Shown: positions 32,801 to 37,900 of the stretch, one piece after another | Numbering within the stretch: the first letter of the stretch is position 1 | Layout: each line of letters starts with the position of its first letter | DNA from: Archivesica marissinica | Taxonomy: Eukaryota; Mollusca; Bivalvia; Venerida; Vesicomyidae | Assembly (NCBI GenBank): GCA_014843695.1 | Contig: CM026391.1 | Location: 21,260,626 to 21,324,625, forward strand | Reading direction: 5' to 3' | Length of the DNA: 64,000 nucleotides | The notes under the pieces: generated by a model | Told to the model about the DNA's origin: nothing | What the model saw: the letters and a program-made list of their open reading frames with translations, nothing else | Database searches by the model: none | Made by a program: the position numbers and the translations under genes

Positions 32801-33596
32801 AACGACGCCTCCTGAAGAGATTAGTCATTTTAGATTTTTGGAGGATAGTGCAATGATACAGAGAGAGACCCATTCCAGAGCCTCCTGGTTCTTTTATGTG
32901 CACGTAGTAAAGCACCGATACGAGACCTCAGTTTAAAGTTCCATCTGAAAGACTGTTACTTTTATTAGGGTCAGACAGGGGATCGAACCTGCAATCCCTG
33001 GATTACCAGTCCAGCGTGTTACCACTGGACTACAGATCTGTTTGTACACGTGAAATCTGCCCATTAAGTGGGGATGAGATTGCCGTATGACATATAATGA
33101 GTAATTGGCTCTTCTGTTGTGGTAAACGGTTAAACTGAGTTAAATGTTCATCTCCGATTTAACAAATTGAACCTGTGATCCTGGATTACCAGATCCGTCT
33201 GTAATTGAAATATTCTAACCGACGATAAATAAGCGTAAAATATTTCAATCAAGCTGACTTGCAGTAGGTCATTGGTTCTACTCGGGAGGGGTCTTCGCCA
33301 TCCACATATATAACATCAACTGTGCGTGCAACTTTTCAAATCGGAAAACAAAACCTTGCGTCTGTCTATTTTAGAAACTGGAAGATGAGGAGAGAGAGAA
33401 GAAATTACAGGAAGAACAAAAACAGAAAGTTGAACTTGAGAAGTATGAGCGAAAGATGAAAGGAAGAACGCGTAAACAGCGGAAACAGCAAGAAGTGGTG
33501 CAGGACAAAACATTTATACAGAAACATAAAACCATCATTATATCAGTCGGTGTCGCTGTGATGGCAGCGTTTGTGTATTATGTAATAACTGTTTGA
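5619..33596 (+). CDS. NFXL1: NFXL1, NF-X1-type zinc finger protein, 18 coding exons (whole gene)
   Basis: Join of 5619-5850, 7612-7779, 10196-10296, 11708-11841, 12778-12956, 14421-14582, 15805-15905, 16838-16952, 19363-19478, 19921-20055, 22812-22902, 24190-24310, 25484-25643, 26603-26716, 27889-28020, 28802-29038, 32261-32458, 33375-33596. All borders are AG/GT, all phases agree, and the sum is 905 codons plus stop, close to the roughly 911 residues of human NFXL1. Visible parts: Gly/Arg-rich N-terminus (1-65), RING variant with Cys155, 158, 171, 174, His179, Cys182, 212, 215, about ten NF-X1 zinc fingers of the CGHxC...CHxGxCPxC type (about 240-830), a Lys/Glu/Gln-rich helix (833-880) and a hydrophobic C-terminal segment [20 protein letters not shown] (about 884-903). 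The family is thought to act in DNA or RNA binding and ubiquitin transfer; the tail anchor predicts membrane attachment with the fingers cytosolic. Function here is inferred from the family. Confidence 0.93.
5851..6294. other. NFXL1 intron 1, first part: nothing recognised
   Basis: AT-rich intron sequence with no repeat or gene that I can name. Confidence 0.4.
6295..6530 (+). mobile_element. SINE-B copy in NFXL1 intron 1
   Basis: Plus-strand SINE-B from GGAAGTCGTGATAGCATAGT to the tail AAATAAATTTGTATAAACTA. The next array begins directly at its 3' end. Confidence 0.85.
6533..7611. repeat. 33-bp minisatellite ending exactly at the exon 2 acceptor
   Basis: About 32 copies of a unit containing ACATGTATGTTTGTGTACAG followed by TGTACACGTTGTT. 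The last copy runs directly into exon 2, and its TTTGTGTACAG is the exon 2 acceptor, so every unit carries the same 3' splice-site-like string. The 33-bp period keeps several frames open on both strands (up to 470 codons); these are artefacts. Confidence 0.95.
7612..7779 (+). CDS. NFXL1: NFXL1 exon 2 (residues 78-133)
   Basis: Acceptor GTGTACAG, donor GTAAGT. Reads (V)[16 protein letters not shown] and then an acidic run [10 protein letters not shown] and [13 protein letters not shown], matching the region before the RING in NFXL1. Phase 1 in and out. Confidence 0.85.
7780..8126. other. NFXL1 intron 2, start; dispersed 45-bp motif at 7971-8014
   Basis: Intron DNA. Positions 7971-8014 (CTATTTATAGCCTTTATTTT and on to CAAAGAGTTAAATAT) recur almost unchanged at 14355-14399 and, shortened, at about 50309-50345. 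Confidence 0.6.
8132..8592. mobile_element. hAT-like MITE with perfect 16-bp terminal inverted repeats
   Basis: Ends CAGGCCCGTCGCTGGG and CCCAGCGACGGGCCTG are exact complements, 461 bp in all, flanked by the direct repeat ACATA on both sides (8127-8131, 8593-8597). CAGG-type termini recall hAT elements, though hAT usually makes 8-bp duplications. No coding capacity. Confidence 0.8.
8598..9115. other. NFXL1 intron 2, middle: nothing recognised
   Basis: AT-rich intron sequence with no recognisable gene or repeat. Confidence 0.4.
9118..9295. mobile_element. Tc1/mariner-like MITE, copy 2 (178 bp)
   Basis: TA-flanked; left end CAGTCAAACCTGTGTTAGTG, right end CTTAACACAGGTTTAACTG. Same family and length as 1505-1682, in opposite internal orientation (TTAAGCAGCC blocks instead of GGCTGCTTAA). 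Confidence 0.8.
9371..9911. repeat. 20-bp minisatellite, about 27 copies
   Basis: Unit ACCATATCGAGACGATGTGC with period exactly 20. Copies mainly differ at one base (GATGTGC versus GATGGGC) and at GACG/GACT/GATG. Long open frames on both strands arise because three units make a whole number of codons. Confidence 0.95.
9912..10195. other. NFXL1 intron 2, end: nothing recognised
   Basis: Unique-looking AT-rich sequence leading to the exon 3 acceptor. Confidence 0.4.
10196..10296 (+). CDS. NFXL1: NFXL1 exon 3 (residues 134-167), first half of RING
   Basis: Contains [18 protein letters not shown] with the first two RING cysteines (Cys155, Cys158). Two acceptors 6 nt apart, TTCACAG and CTACAG, both keep frame (start 10196 or 10202), so a two-residue variant is possible. 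Donor GTAAGT. Confidence 0.85.
10350..11371. repeat. 19-bp minisatellite with ATTTATACTCGCAC variants
   Basis: Unit CTACTGTCCATACTCGCAC repeated about 50 times, mixed with shorter ATTTATACTCGCAC units and ATTATCGCAC variants. Starts about 55 bp after the exon 3 donor. The 416-codon open frame is an artefact cycling through three frames. Confidence 0.95.
11380..11703. repeat. 29-bp minisatellite abutting the exon 4 acceptor
   Basis: About 11 copies of GTAGAACATTGAATTAATGT plus ATGTATGTT. The last, truncated copy (GAATTAATGT) is followed by CTCTTATAG, the exon 4 acceptor. Most units contain TTGTAG or TTACAG, weak acceptor-like strings. Confidence 0.9.
11708..11841 (+). CDS. NFXL1: NFXL1 exon 4 (residues 168-211), RING core
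   Basis: Reads [20 protein letters not shown], giving RING ligands Cys171, Cys174, His179 and Cys182, and ends VPWH before the split Cys212 codon. Acceptor CTTATAG, donor GTACGC; phase 2 out. Confidence 0.93.
11870..12712. repeat. 37-bp minisatellite after the exon 4 donor
   Basis: About 22 copies of ATCTCTACCATATCTGTAAT followed by TGATCAAGTGCACATAC; early copies are divergent (CATTTATAGCATATCTCTAA). It starts about 30 bp after the donor and fills most of intron 4. Confidence 0.93.
12778..12956 (+). CDS. NFXL1: NFXL1 exon 5 (residues 212-271), RING end and first zinc finger
   Basis: Starts with the split Cys and PKCRLEYSQ, closing the RING, then [20 protein letters not shown] and CGQTC...[12 protein letters not shown], the first NF-X1 finger. 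This block is among the most conserved of the family. Acceptor CTTTCAG, donor GTAATG. Confidence 0.95.
13085..13335 (-). mobile_element. SINE-D copy
   Basis: Minus-strand SINE: tRNA-like head (GCGCAGTGGTTAGCACGCTC, then GGGTTCGATCCTCGCACCGG), body with GGTTTCCTCCCACACGAATG, and tail GAGTGATTAATATAAGTTGT. The tail is shared with SINE-B although the heads differ. Confidence 0.8.
13376..13605 (+). mobile_element. SINE-C copy, head eroded
   Basis: Plus-strand copy with GGCCTCCGTGGATGAGG-type head, GGTTGGAATCCCACTTGGGG (eroded B box), ATAGCTGGAGAGTCGCCATG and CTAAGC near the 3' end. The three open frames across it are not genes. Confidence 0.7.
13606..14325. repeat. Pyrimidine-rich degenerate repeat (CTCATTTCTCCCTCAGCTGC)
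   Basis: Roughly 20-bp degenerate units such as CTCATTTCTCCCTCAGCTGC over 700 bp, strongly C+T on the plus strand. It contains dozens of CTCAG strings that look like 3' splice sites, upstream of the exon 6 acceptor. Confidence 0.9.
14421..14582 (+). CDS. NFXL1: NFXL1 exon 6 (residues 272-325), zinc finger
   Basis: Reads [20 protein letters not shown] and then [20 protein letters not shown], a full NF-X1 finger ending ACHQG. Acceptor TTCATCAG, donor GTAAGA, phase 1 both sides. Confidence 0.95.
14700..14890. mobile_element. Double-hairpin repeat element (copy 1 of 3)
   Basis: Two complementary arms: ACATAGATCAGCC...CTGATCAGGATCTATGTTG and GCAAACAGCATAGAGCCTGA...GGCTCTATGCTGTTTGCAAA. Related copies at 47185-47365 and 51005-51180. 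Likely a small non-autonomous DNA element; family unknown. Confidence 0.65.
14891..15804. other. NFXL1 intron 6, remainder: nothing recognised
   Basis: AT-rich sequence without recognisable gene, array or SINE. Confidence 0.4.
15805..15905 (+). CDS. NFXL1: NFXL1 exon 7 (residues 326-359)
   Basis: Reads [20 protein letters not shown] then [11 protein letters not shown]; acceptor TTTTATAG, donor GTAAGC, phase 0 out. Its last ~70 bases together with the donor are copied in tandem downstream. Confidence 0.93.
15906..16318 (+). repeat. 78-bp tandem duplication of exon 7 tail plus donor, five copies and a partial
   Basis: Units begin at 15906, 15984, 16062, 16140, 16218 and 16296 (partial). Each holds a copy of the end of exon 7 (CAGTGGCAGTGTGATAAG or ...GATATG) followed by GTAAGC. 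The period is 26 codons, but copies carry TGA or TAA where exon 7 has sense codons, so read-through would terminate. Confidence 0.95.
16318..16590. mobile_element. SINE-C 3' fragment and Tc1/mariner-like MITE fragment
   Basis: About 16318-16480 matches the SINE-C body (CCAGCTGGCTTGCAGAAGGT, TAATAGCTGGCGAGTTGACA). About 16505-16590 matches the MITE (GAGCAGCCATCTGTGCTAAG, GCATGACTAC at the end). Confidence 0.65.
16595..16815. repeat. 20-bp minisatellite CTATGTCCTTATCTCCCTAA upstream of exon 8
   Basis: About 11 copies, pyrimidine-rich on the coding strand. It directly precedes the polypyrimidine tract of the exon 8 acceptor (16816-16837), so the tract may be seen as its continuation. Confidence 0.93.
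16838..16952 (+). CDS. NFXL1: NFXL1 exon 8 (residues 360-397), zinc finger
   Basis: Reads [20 protein letters not shown] then [18 protein letters not shown]. Acceptor GATTTCAG, donor GTAGGT, phase 1 out. Confidence 0.95.
16972..17478. repeat. 39-bp minisatellite after the exon 8 donor, about 13 copies
   Basis: Unit GTGACAAGCTGAGAGATTTG plus TGCACCCGCGAATATGTTT. It starts about 20 bp after the donor. Period 39 keeps frames open on both strands; those frames are artefacts. Confidence 0.95.
17643..17925 (+). mobile_element. SINE-C copy
   Basis: Plus-strand copy with GGCCTCTGTGGTCGGGGAGT head, TGTAGGTTTAAACCCCACTG (altered B box), TAATAGCTGGAGTTGCCATA and a TTTAAACCCCAAAT end. Confidence 0.75.
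17935..18165 (-). mobile_element. SINE-D copy, divergent
   Basis: Minus-strand copy with ACTTCTTATATTAATCACTG tail, GTACCATCTCACATATTTCC and a head with GGATCGAACCCAGGTTGCAT on the plus strand. Confidence 0.7.
18385..18630 (+). mobile_element. SINE-A copy, head truncated
   Basis: Plus-strand copy from GGTTTGATCCCCCGTCTGAC through CAGATGGGACGTTAAACCGA to GGGCAACCGGTGACTACATA. Confidence 0.8.
18631..19362. other. NFXL1 intron 8, end: nothing recognised
   Basis: AT-rich; a run of T at 19104-19118. No gene or named repeat recognised. Confidence 0.4.
19363..19478 (+). CDS. NFXL1: NFXL1 exon 9 (residues 398-436), zinc finger
   Basis: Reads [20 protein letters not shown] then [24 protein letters not shown] is close to a hallmark family string. 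Acceptor GTTTCAG, donor GTAAGT, phase 0 out. Confidence 0.95.
19573..19865 (+). mobile_element. SINE-A, near full length
   Basis: Head CAGATCTGTAGTCAGTGGTA (A-box region) then CTGGACTGGTAATCCAGGGA and GGTTCGATCCCACGTCTGAC (B box), body TCAGATGGGACTTTAAACCG, 3' part ATATGGGCAACCAGTAGCGA, ending near AATAAACGTAAAACACAC. Contains a small tandem duplication TAATCTCTTC. Confidence 0.88.
19921..20055 (+). CDS. NFXL1: NFXL1 exon 10 (residues 437-481)
   Basis: Reads [20 protein letters not shown] then [20 protein letters not shown]; the CETKC...MRDC string is family-typical. Acceptor ACTTGCAG, donor GTGAGG, phase 0. Confidence 0.95.
20104..20928. mobile_element. Tc1/mariner-like MITE with its left end amplified 14-fold
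   Basis: TA-flanked ends CAGTCAACCCTGTGTTACTG and CTGAAGACAGGTTTGACTG. Between them, a 51-bp unit made of the left terminal repeat and adjoining bases (CAGTCAACCCTGTGTTAGTG, GTCACCTCCATTAAGCAGCT, AATCTGTATTA) is repeated about 14 times to 20815. A single copy of the rest of the element follows. Starts 48 bp after the exon 10 donor. Confidence 0.9.
20930..22165. other. NFXL1 intron 10: no gene; three 28-bp repeats at 21505-21590
   Basis: The string CTGACAGGTAATCATGATAC plus GTGCCAAT occurs three times. A C/G-rich stretch at 21055-21130 (GGGCGGCCTGCCATGCCCCT) may be part of an unrecognised repeat. Nothing else is identified. Confidence 0.5.
22168..22530. mobile_element. SINE-B fragments in head-to-head arrangement
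   Basis: 22168-22290 is a minus-strand SINE-B 3' half. 22365-22530 is a plus-strand SINE-B 3' two-thirds (GAGCCGTTACGATTGTGCCC to AAATAAATTTGTATT). Confidence 0.75.
22641..22765 (+). mobile_element. SINE-B 3' fragment
   Basis: Plus-strand tail part from GTTGCCTTTTCTCTCTCCCT to AAATAAATTTGTATAAACC, 46 bp upstream of exon 11. Confidence 0.75.
22812..22902 (+). CDS. NFXL1: NFXL1 exon 11 (residues 482-511)
   Basis: Reads [20 protein letters not shown] then [10 protein letters not shown]; acceptor ATTTACAG, donor GTAAAA, phase 1 out. The last 50 bases are duplicated downstream. Confidence 0.95.
22903..23310 (+). repeat. 64-bp tandem duplication of exon 11 tail plus donor, about six copies
   Basis: GTAAAATTATGTTGTAAACC begins units at 22903, 22967, 23031, 23095 and 23159; each continues with a copy of the exon 11 end (TGGGGTGTAAGAACCACAAA, TGTAACAGCCGGTGCCATAG, AG) and a new GTAAAATT donor. 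The first four copies are almost perfect, later ones decay. The period is not a multiple of 3. Confidence 0.95.
23325..23595. mobile_element. SINE-A chimera (minus part then plus part)
   Basis: 23325-23395 matches SINE-A on the minus strand (AGGGTCAGACGGGGGATCGA). 23410-23590 continues on the plus strand (AAACCGAGATGTTGTTCGGT to AATAAACGTAAAACACACAA). An inversion or two abutting truncated copies would explain it. Confidence 0.7.
23740..23840 (+). mobile_element. SINE-B head fragment
   Basis: TGGAAGTCGTGATAGCACAG through GAGCCGTTACGATTGTGCCA, then unrelated sequence. The small open frame across it is not a gene. Confidence 0.75.
24190..24310 (+). CDS. NFXL1: NFXL1 exon 12 (residues 512-551)
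   Basis: Reads [20 protein letters not shown] then [25 protein letters not shown] is family-typical. Acceptor TTCTGCAG, donor GTAAGG, phase 2 out. Confidence 0.94.
24470..25238. repeat. 54-bp minisatellite, 14 copies
   Basis: Unit TTGACTACCTTTGGCTTCCA, GTCTGAATCATTAAAACGCT, CATTGGGATATTGC. Period 18 codons, hence the artefactual 269-codon frame. Alternating GAGATATTG/GGGATATTG variants. Confidence 0.95.
25239..25405 (-). mobile_element. SINE-B 3' two-thirds
   Basis: Minus-strand copy from TAGCTTGATTGCGAAACAAG to GCTCCAGCGGGGCTCAAACT; the tRNA head is missing. Confidence 0.8.
25484..25643 (+). CDS. NFXL1: NFXL1 exon 13 (residues 552-605), zinc finger
   Basis: Reads [20 protein letters not shown] then [20 protein letters not shown]; acceptor TTAATCATAG, donor GTAAGT, phase 0 out. 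Confidence 0.94.
25970..26430. repeat. AT-rich low-complexity TAATTAC-type region
   Basis: Many overlapping occurrences of TAATTAC, TTACAAATTACAT and ATTAATTAAATTACA over 460 bp in intron 13. Degenerate and without a fixed period; could be a decayed array or part of an AT-rich mobile element. Confidence 0.6.
26603..26716 (+). CDS. NFXL1: NFXL1 exon 14 (residues 606-643)
   Basis: Reads [20 protein letters not shown] then [22 protein letters not shown] and PCPPC are family-typical. Acceptor GATTTCAG, donor GTAGGA. Confidence 0.94.
26757..26985 (-). mobile_element. SINE-B copy
   Basis: Minus-strand copy from GCAAATTTATTTTAGCTCGA to CTGCGCTATCACGACTTTTA. Confidence 0.85.
27165..27790 (+). mobile_element. 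SINE-A with internal 91-bp tandem amplification
   Basis: Head CCAGTGGTCAACATGTTGGA and GGTTCGATCCCCCATCTGAC; then a 91-bp body unit (CTTCAGATGGGACTTTAAAC to GGAATTGGAGCGT) at 27333, 27424, 27515 and 27606 after the original at 27241; then the 3' end TTGCATTATCCTCC and GGCGGTGTCGCC. Confidence 0.85.
27889..28020 (+). CDS. NFXL1: NFXL1 exon 15 (residues 644-687), zinc finger
   Basis: Reads [20 protein letters not shown] then [14 protein letters not shown] and a variable end. Acceptor ATATTACAG, donor GTATAA, phase 0. Confidence 0.93.
28080..28240 (+). mobile_element. SINE-A 3' part
   Basis: Plus-strand fragment from CTGTACACCGTGCACGTAAA to AATAAACGTAAAACACAAAC. Confidence 0.8.
28241..28801 (+). 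repeat. 40-bp array made of the exon 16 acceptor and exon start, 14 copies
   Basis: Unit CATTTGTACAGGCAGGGAAG then ATTGTACAGTATATCTTGTT. The true exon 16 begins GCAGGGAAG after TTTTGTACAG at 28801, so each unit carries the acceptor and the first nine exon bases. Some copies read TACAAGCAGGG or TACAGACAGGG at the junction. Confidence 0.95.
28802..29038 (+). CDS. NFXL1: NFXL1 exon 16 (residues 688-766), zinc finger
   Basis: Reads [20 protein letters not shown] then [20 protein letters not shown] and [15 protein letters not shown]; the longest exon. Acceptor TTTGTACAG, donor GTAAAA, phase 0. Confidence 0.94.
29102..29300 (-). mobile_element. SINE-B copy, head truncated
   Basis: Minus-strand copy from TTTATACAAATTTATTTTAG to GACCTTTCGCACCTGA. 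Confidence 0.85.
29301..29810. other. NFXL1 intron 16: no gene; short TTTG run
   Basis: AT-rich; (TTTG)6 at about 29407-29431. Nothing else recognised. Confidence 0.4.
29811..32246. repeat. 47-bp minisatellite with higher-order structure, about 52 units
   Basis: Unit GTTGCCAGTTGGTGTGGTGT, TCATTTCAAGTTTATGTAGT, ATTAAAT. Short variants (GTCATTAAATGCTGCC; GTAGTATTAAATGTTGCC without the TTCATTT part) recur in the same order about 678 bp apart (30633 and 31311), showing block duplication. The array ends 14 bp before exon 17. Confidence 0.95.
32261..32458 (+). CDS. NFXL1: NFXL1 exon 17 (residues 767-832), last zinc finger
   Basis: Reads [20 protein letters not shown] then [15 protein letters not shown] and [14 protein letters not shown]. 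Acceptor TTTTTTCAG, donor GTAAAT, phase 0. Confidence 0.94.
32598..32725 (+). mobile_element. SINE-C short copy
   Basis: GGGGCCGAGTGATTAAAGTT head, TGTAGGTTCGAATCCCATTG B box, then an internal deletion to GTTGGTGCGACTTTAAACCC. Confidence 0.75.
32757..33050 (-). mobile_element. SINE-A near full length
   Basis: Minus-strand copy from TTTTACGTATATTTATCGTC to GGACTACAGATCTGTTTGTA, with clear B box (GGATCGAACCTGCAATCCCT on plus) and anticodon-loop region GATTACCAGTCCAGCG. Confidence 0.88.
33375..33596 (+). CDS. NFXL1: NFXL1 exon 18 (residues 833-905), coiled coil and membrane anchor
   Basis: Reads [20 protein letters not shown], further Lys/Arg/Gln-rich residues, then a hydrophobic end closing with VYYVITV and TGA at 33594-33596. 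Acceptor CTATTTTAG. The tail anchor and length agree with vertebrate NFXL1. Confidence 0.93.
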   Translation, partial: KLEDEEREKKLQEEQKQKVELEKYERKMKGRTRKQRKQQEVVQDKTFIQKHKTIIISVGVAVMAAFVYYVITV

Positions 33597-34933
33597 TGTT
33601 TTGTTATATTTTTGGTTGATGTTTGTGTAACATATGATTTTGTTAGAGTTGTCAAATTATGTTGCAGGAAAGTGCTTTTTTTGTGTCATTTTATTTCATG
33701 CAGATAGCACTGATACACCGTTTTAGTTCACCCGAGCACAACTTGATTGCCCCGCGTCCGACATAATCTGCTAAACCAAACTCCTGATCCAATTACTATG
33801 AAACTTTATTGGGTGAACCTCTTTCCTTCTTGGAAATTACAAGAATGTGATGAAATTTTGTGTCGAGCAAAACATGGTGGCCAGTGGGGAAACCTTTTTC
33901 AAACTGCAATGCATAGATCTACACTACACGTATATAGTACACTTGTCTACAATTCTTTTAAAATCTTCTCAGAAACCACACTGATCAGAGATTTGATATA
34001 CCGGGACCGGGGAAGTATGTGAGATGGTACGGTGGTCACCAGATCGGACAGGTGGGTATTCTCCAGTTTCCTCCCACACGAATGACCACATACGCTTTCA
34101 TCCGCGCCAACGAGAGTGATTAATATAAATTGTTAGAACTTTAAGTTTAAACTTTTAATTTGATATATCTCAATTTATTTCCCCATACCAAAATATGGTT
34201 GCTGTGTCCTTAAACTTTGTCTATACTGTGGATACGCCTAGGGATGACTGTGTTACAACTATAAATCTTTCAATGGGAGGCCTGTTAAAATATTAAATGA
34301 ATTTCAAGCACCGAGTAGTTTTAAAACTCGCTTTTCAACTCTGGGTGGCCTGGCCGGAGTGGTTACAGTCGTTGACTTGACAGTGGTGAGGGGCAAGTGA
34401 TTTGAAGTCAACGACCGTAACCACTGGCTGTGTCGAATTCTTTCATGTAATGAAGCCGACTCGAGGAAGATCGGTGGATCTACCCGGGTGCGTGAAATAC
34501 TGATCGAAGGGGTATCCGGGATCTTCCTCCACCAATAAGAGCTGAAGAGTCACCATATAACCTAAGCTGCTGGTGCGACCTTAAATCCCAACTCGGGGGC
34601 GAGCGATCCAGGACCTTCAAGGCTGTCTTATTTAGCAGTTCCGAGAAACCACTTATTCAATCAATAATTGATAATGCTTGTAGGATTCTAGTCGATACAA
34701 AGGTTTTACCAAAAATTGCATGTAATAAATTGTTTATGTAATTGGTTTGGATAAATTGTTGCTTCATGTGCTACCTGCCCGGAGTTCCCACCCAGCTGTA
34801 GCCATTACGATTTCTGGGCGGGATTGAGTTGTGTCACAAAAAAATCAATAAAGTTGCTGAGATAAAACTTAAGAAGTTACCAGGTGAAAATGAATCAGGA
34901 TTTTTGTGGGGGTTAGGAATTATTCCCAAATTC
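33597..34933 (+). other. NFXL1 3' flank/possible 3' UTR with SINE-D (33995-34150) and SINE-C (34345-34600)
   Basis: SINE-D here is plus-oriented (GGGACCGGGGAAGTATGTGA, CCTCCCACACGAATGACCAC, GTGATTAATATAAATTGT). SINE-C shows GGCCTGGCCGGAGTGGTTAC and TAAGAGCTGAAGAGTCACCA. A plain AATAAA is at 34847-34852 and could be a polyadenylation signal, but this is unproven. Confidence 0.6.
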
Positions 34934-37900
34934 TGTGGATTCTAGCATCAATGGGGTTAACACAGCAGTCCCTGTGTACATTCTAGGCATCAATGGGGTT
35001 AACACAGCAGTCGCTGTGCATTCTAGCATCAATGGGGTTAACACAGCAGTCCTTGTGCATTCTAGCATCAATGGGGTTAACACAGCAGTCCCTGTGCATT
35101 CTAGCATCAATGGGGTTAACACAGCAGTCCCTGTGCATTCTAGCATCAATGGGGTTAACACAGCAGTCCCTGTGCATTCTAGCATCAATGAGGTTAACAC
35201 AGTCCCTGTGCATTCTAGCATCAATGGAACACAGTTCATGTGCATTCTAGCATCAATGAGGTTAACACAGCAGTCCCTGTGCATTCTAGCATCAATGGGG
35301 TTAACACAGCAGTCCCTGTGCATTCTAGCATCAATGGGGTTAACACAGCAGTCTGTGCATTCTAGCATCAACGAGGTTAACACAGCAGTCCCTGTGCATT
35401 CTAGCATCAATGGGGTTAACACAGCAGTCCCTGTGCATTCTAGCATCAATGGGGTTAACACAGCAGTCCCTGTGTGCATTCTAGCATCAACGAGGTTAAC
35501 ACAGCAGTCCCTGTGCATTCTAGCATCAATGGGGTTAACACAGCAGTCCCTGTGCATTCTAGCATCAATGAGGTTAACACAGCAGTCCCTGTGCATTCTA
35601 GCATCAATGGGGTTAACACAGCAGTCCCTGTGTATTCTAGCATCAATGAGGTTAACACAGCAGTCCCTGTGCATTCTAGCACAATGAGGTTAACACAGCA
35701 GTCCCTGTGCATTCTAGCATCAATGGGGTTAACACAGCAGTCCTGTGCATTCTAGCATCAATGGGTAACACAGCCCTGTGCATTCTAGCATCAATGAGGT
35801 TAACACAGCAGTCCCTGTGCATTCTAGCATCAATGGGGTTAACACAGCAGTCCCTGTGCATTCTAGCATCAATGGGGTTAACACAGCAGTCCCTGTACAT
35901 TCTAGCATCAATGAGGTTAACACAGCAGTCCCTGTGCATTCTAGCATCAATGAGGTTAACACAGCAGTCCCTGTGCATTCTAGCATCAATGGGGTTAACA
36001 CAGCAGTCCCTGTGTATTCTAGCATCAATGAGGTTAACACAGCAGTCCCTGTGCATTCTAGCATCAATGGGGTTAACACAGTTCATGTGCATTCTAGCAT
36101 CAATGAGGTTAACACAGCAGTCCCTGTGCATTCTAGCATCAATGGGGTTAACACAGCAGTCCCTGTGCATTCTAGCATCAATGGGGTTAACACAGCAGTC
36201 CCGTGTGCATTCTAGCATCAACGAGGTTAACACAGCAGTCCCTGTGCATTCTAGCATCAATGGGGTTAACACAGCAGTCCCTGTGCATTCTAGCATCAAT
36301 GGGGTTAACACAGCAGTCCCTGTACATTCTAGCATCAATGAGGTTAACACAGCAGTCCCTGTGCATTCTAGCATCAATGAGGTTAACACAGCAGTCCCTG
36401 TGCATTCTAGCATCAATGGGGTTAACACAGCAGTCCCTGTGTATTCTAGCATCAATGAGGTTAACACAGCAGTCCCTGTGTGCATTCTAGCATCAATGAG
36501 GTTAACACAGCAGTCCCTGTGCATTCTAGCATCAATGGGGTTAACACAGCAGTCCATGTGCATTCTAGCATCAATGAGGTTAACACAGCAGTCCCTGTGC
36601 ATTCTAGCATCAATGGGGTTAACACAGCAGTCCCTGTGCATTCTAGCATCAATGGGGTTAACACAGCAGTCCCTGTGCATTCTAGCATCAATGGGGTTAA
36701 CACAGCAGTCCCTGTACATTCTAGCATCAATGAGGTTAACACAGCAGTCCCTGTGCATTCTAGCATCAATGAGGTTAACACAGCAGTCCCTGTGCATTCT
36801 AGCATCAATGGGGTTAACACAGCAGTCCCTGTGTATTCTAACATCAATGAGGTTAACACAGCAGTCCCTGTGCATTCTAGCATCAATGGGGTTAACACAG
36901 TTCATGTGCATTCTAGCATCAATGAGGTTAACACAGCAGTCCCTGTGCATTCTAGCATCAATGGGGTTAACACAGCAGTCCCTGTGCATTCTAGCATCAA
37001 TGGGGTTAACACAGCAGTCCATTCTAGCATCAACGAGGTTAACACAGCAGTCCCTGTGCATTCTAGCATCAATGGGGTTAACACAGCAGTCCTTGTGCAT
37101 TCTAGCATCAACGGGGTTAACACAGCAGTCCCTGTGCATTCTAGCATCAACGAGGTTAACACAGCAGTCCCTGTGCATTCTAGCATCAATGNNNNNNNNN
37201 NNNNNNNNNNNNNNNNNNNNNNNNNNNNNNNNNNNNNNNNNNNNNNNNNNNNNNNNNNNNNNNNNNNNNNNNNNNNNNNNNNNNNNNNNNNNNNNNNNNN
37301 NNNNNNNNNNNNNNNNNNNNNNNNNNNNNNNNNNNNNNNNNNNNNNNNNNNNNNNNNNNNNNNNNNNNNNNNNNNNNNNNNNNNNNNNNNNNNNNNNNNN
37401 NNNNNNNNNNNNNNNNNNNNNNNNNNNNNNNNNNNNNNNNNNNNNNNNNNNNNNNNNNNNNNNNNNNNNNNNNNNNNNNNNNNNNNNNNNNNNNNNNNNN
37501 NNNNNNNNNNNNNNNNNNNNNNNNNNNNNNNNNNNNNNNNNNNNNNNNNNNNNNNNNNNNNNNNNNNNNNNNNNNNNNNNNNNNNNNNNNNNNNNNNNNN
37601 NNNNNNNNNNNNNNNNNNNNNNNNNNNNNNNNNNNNNNNNNNNNNNNNNNNNNNNNNNNNNNNNNNNNNNNNNNNNNNNNNNNNNNNNNNNNNNNNNNNN
37701 NNNNNNNNNNNNNNNNNNNNNNNNNNNNNNNNNNNNNNNNNNNNNNNNNNNNNNNNNNNNNNNNNNNNNNNNNNNNNNNNNNNNNNNNNNNNNNNNNNNN
37801 NNNNNNNNNNNNNNNNNNNNNNNNNNNNNNNNNNNNNNNNNNNNNNNNNNNNNNNNNNNNNNNNNNNNNNNNNNNNNNNNNNNNNNNNNNNNNNNNNNNN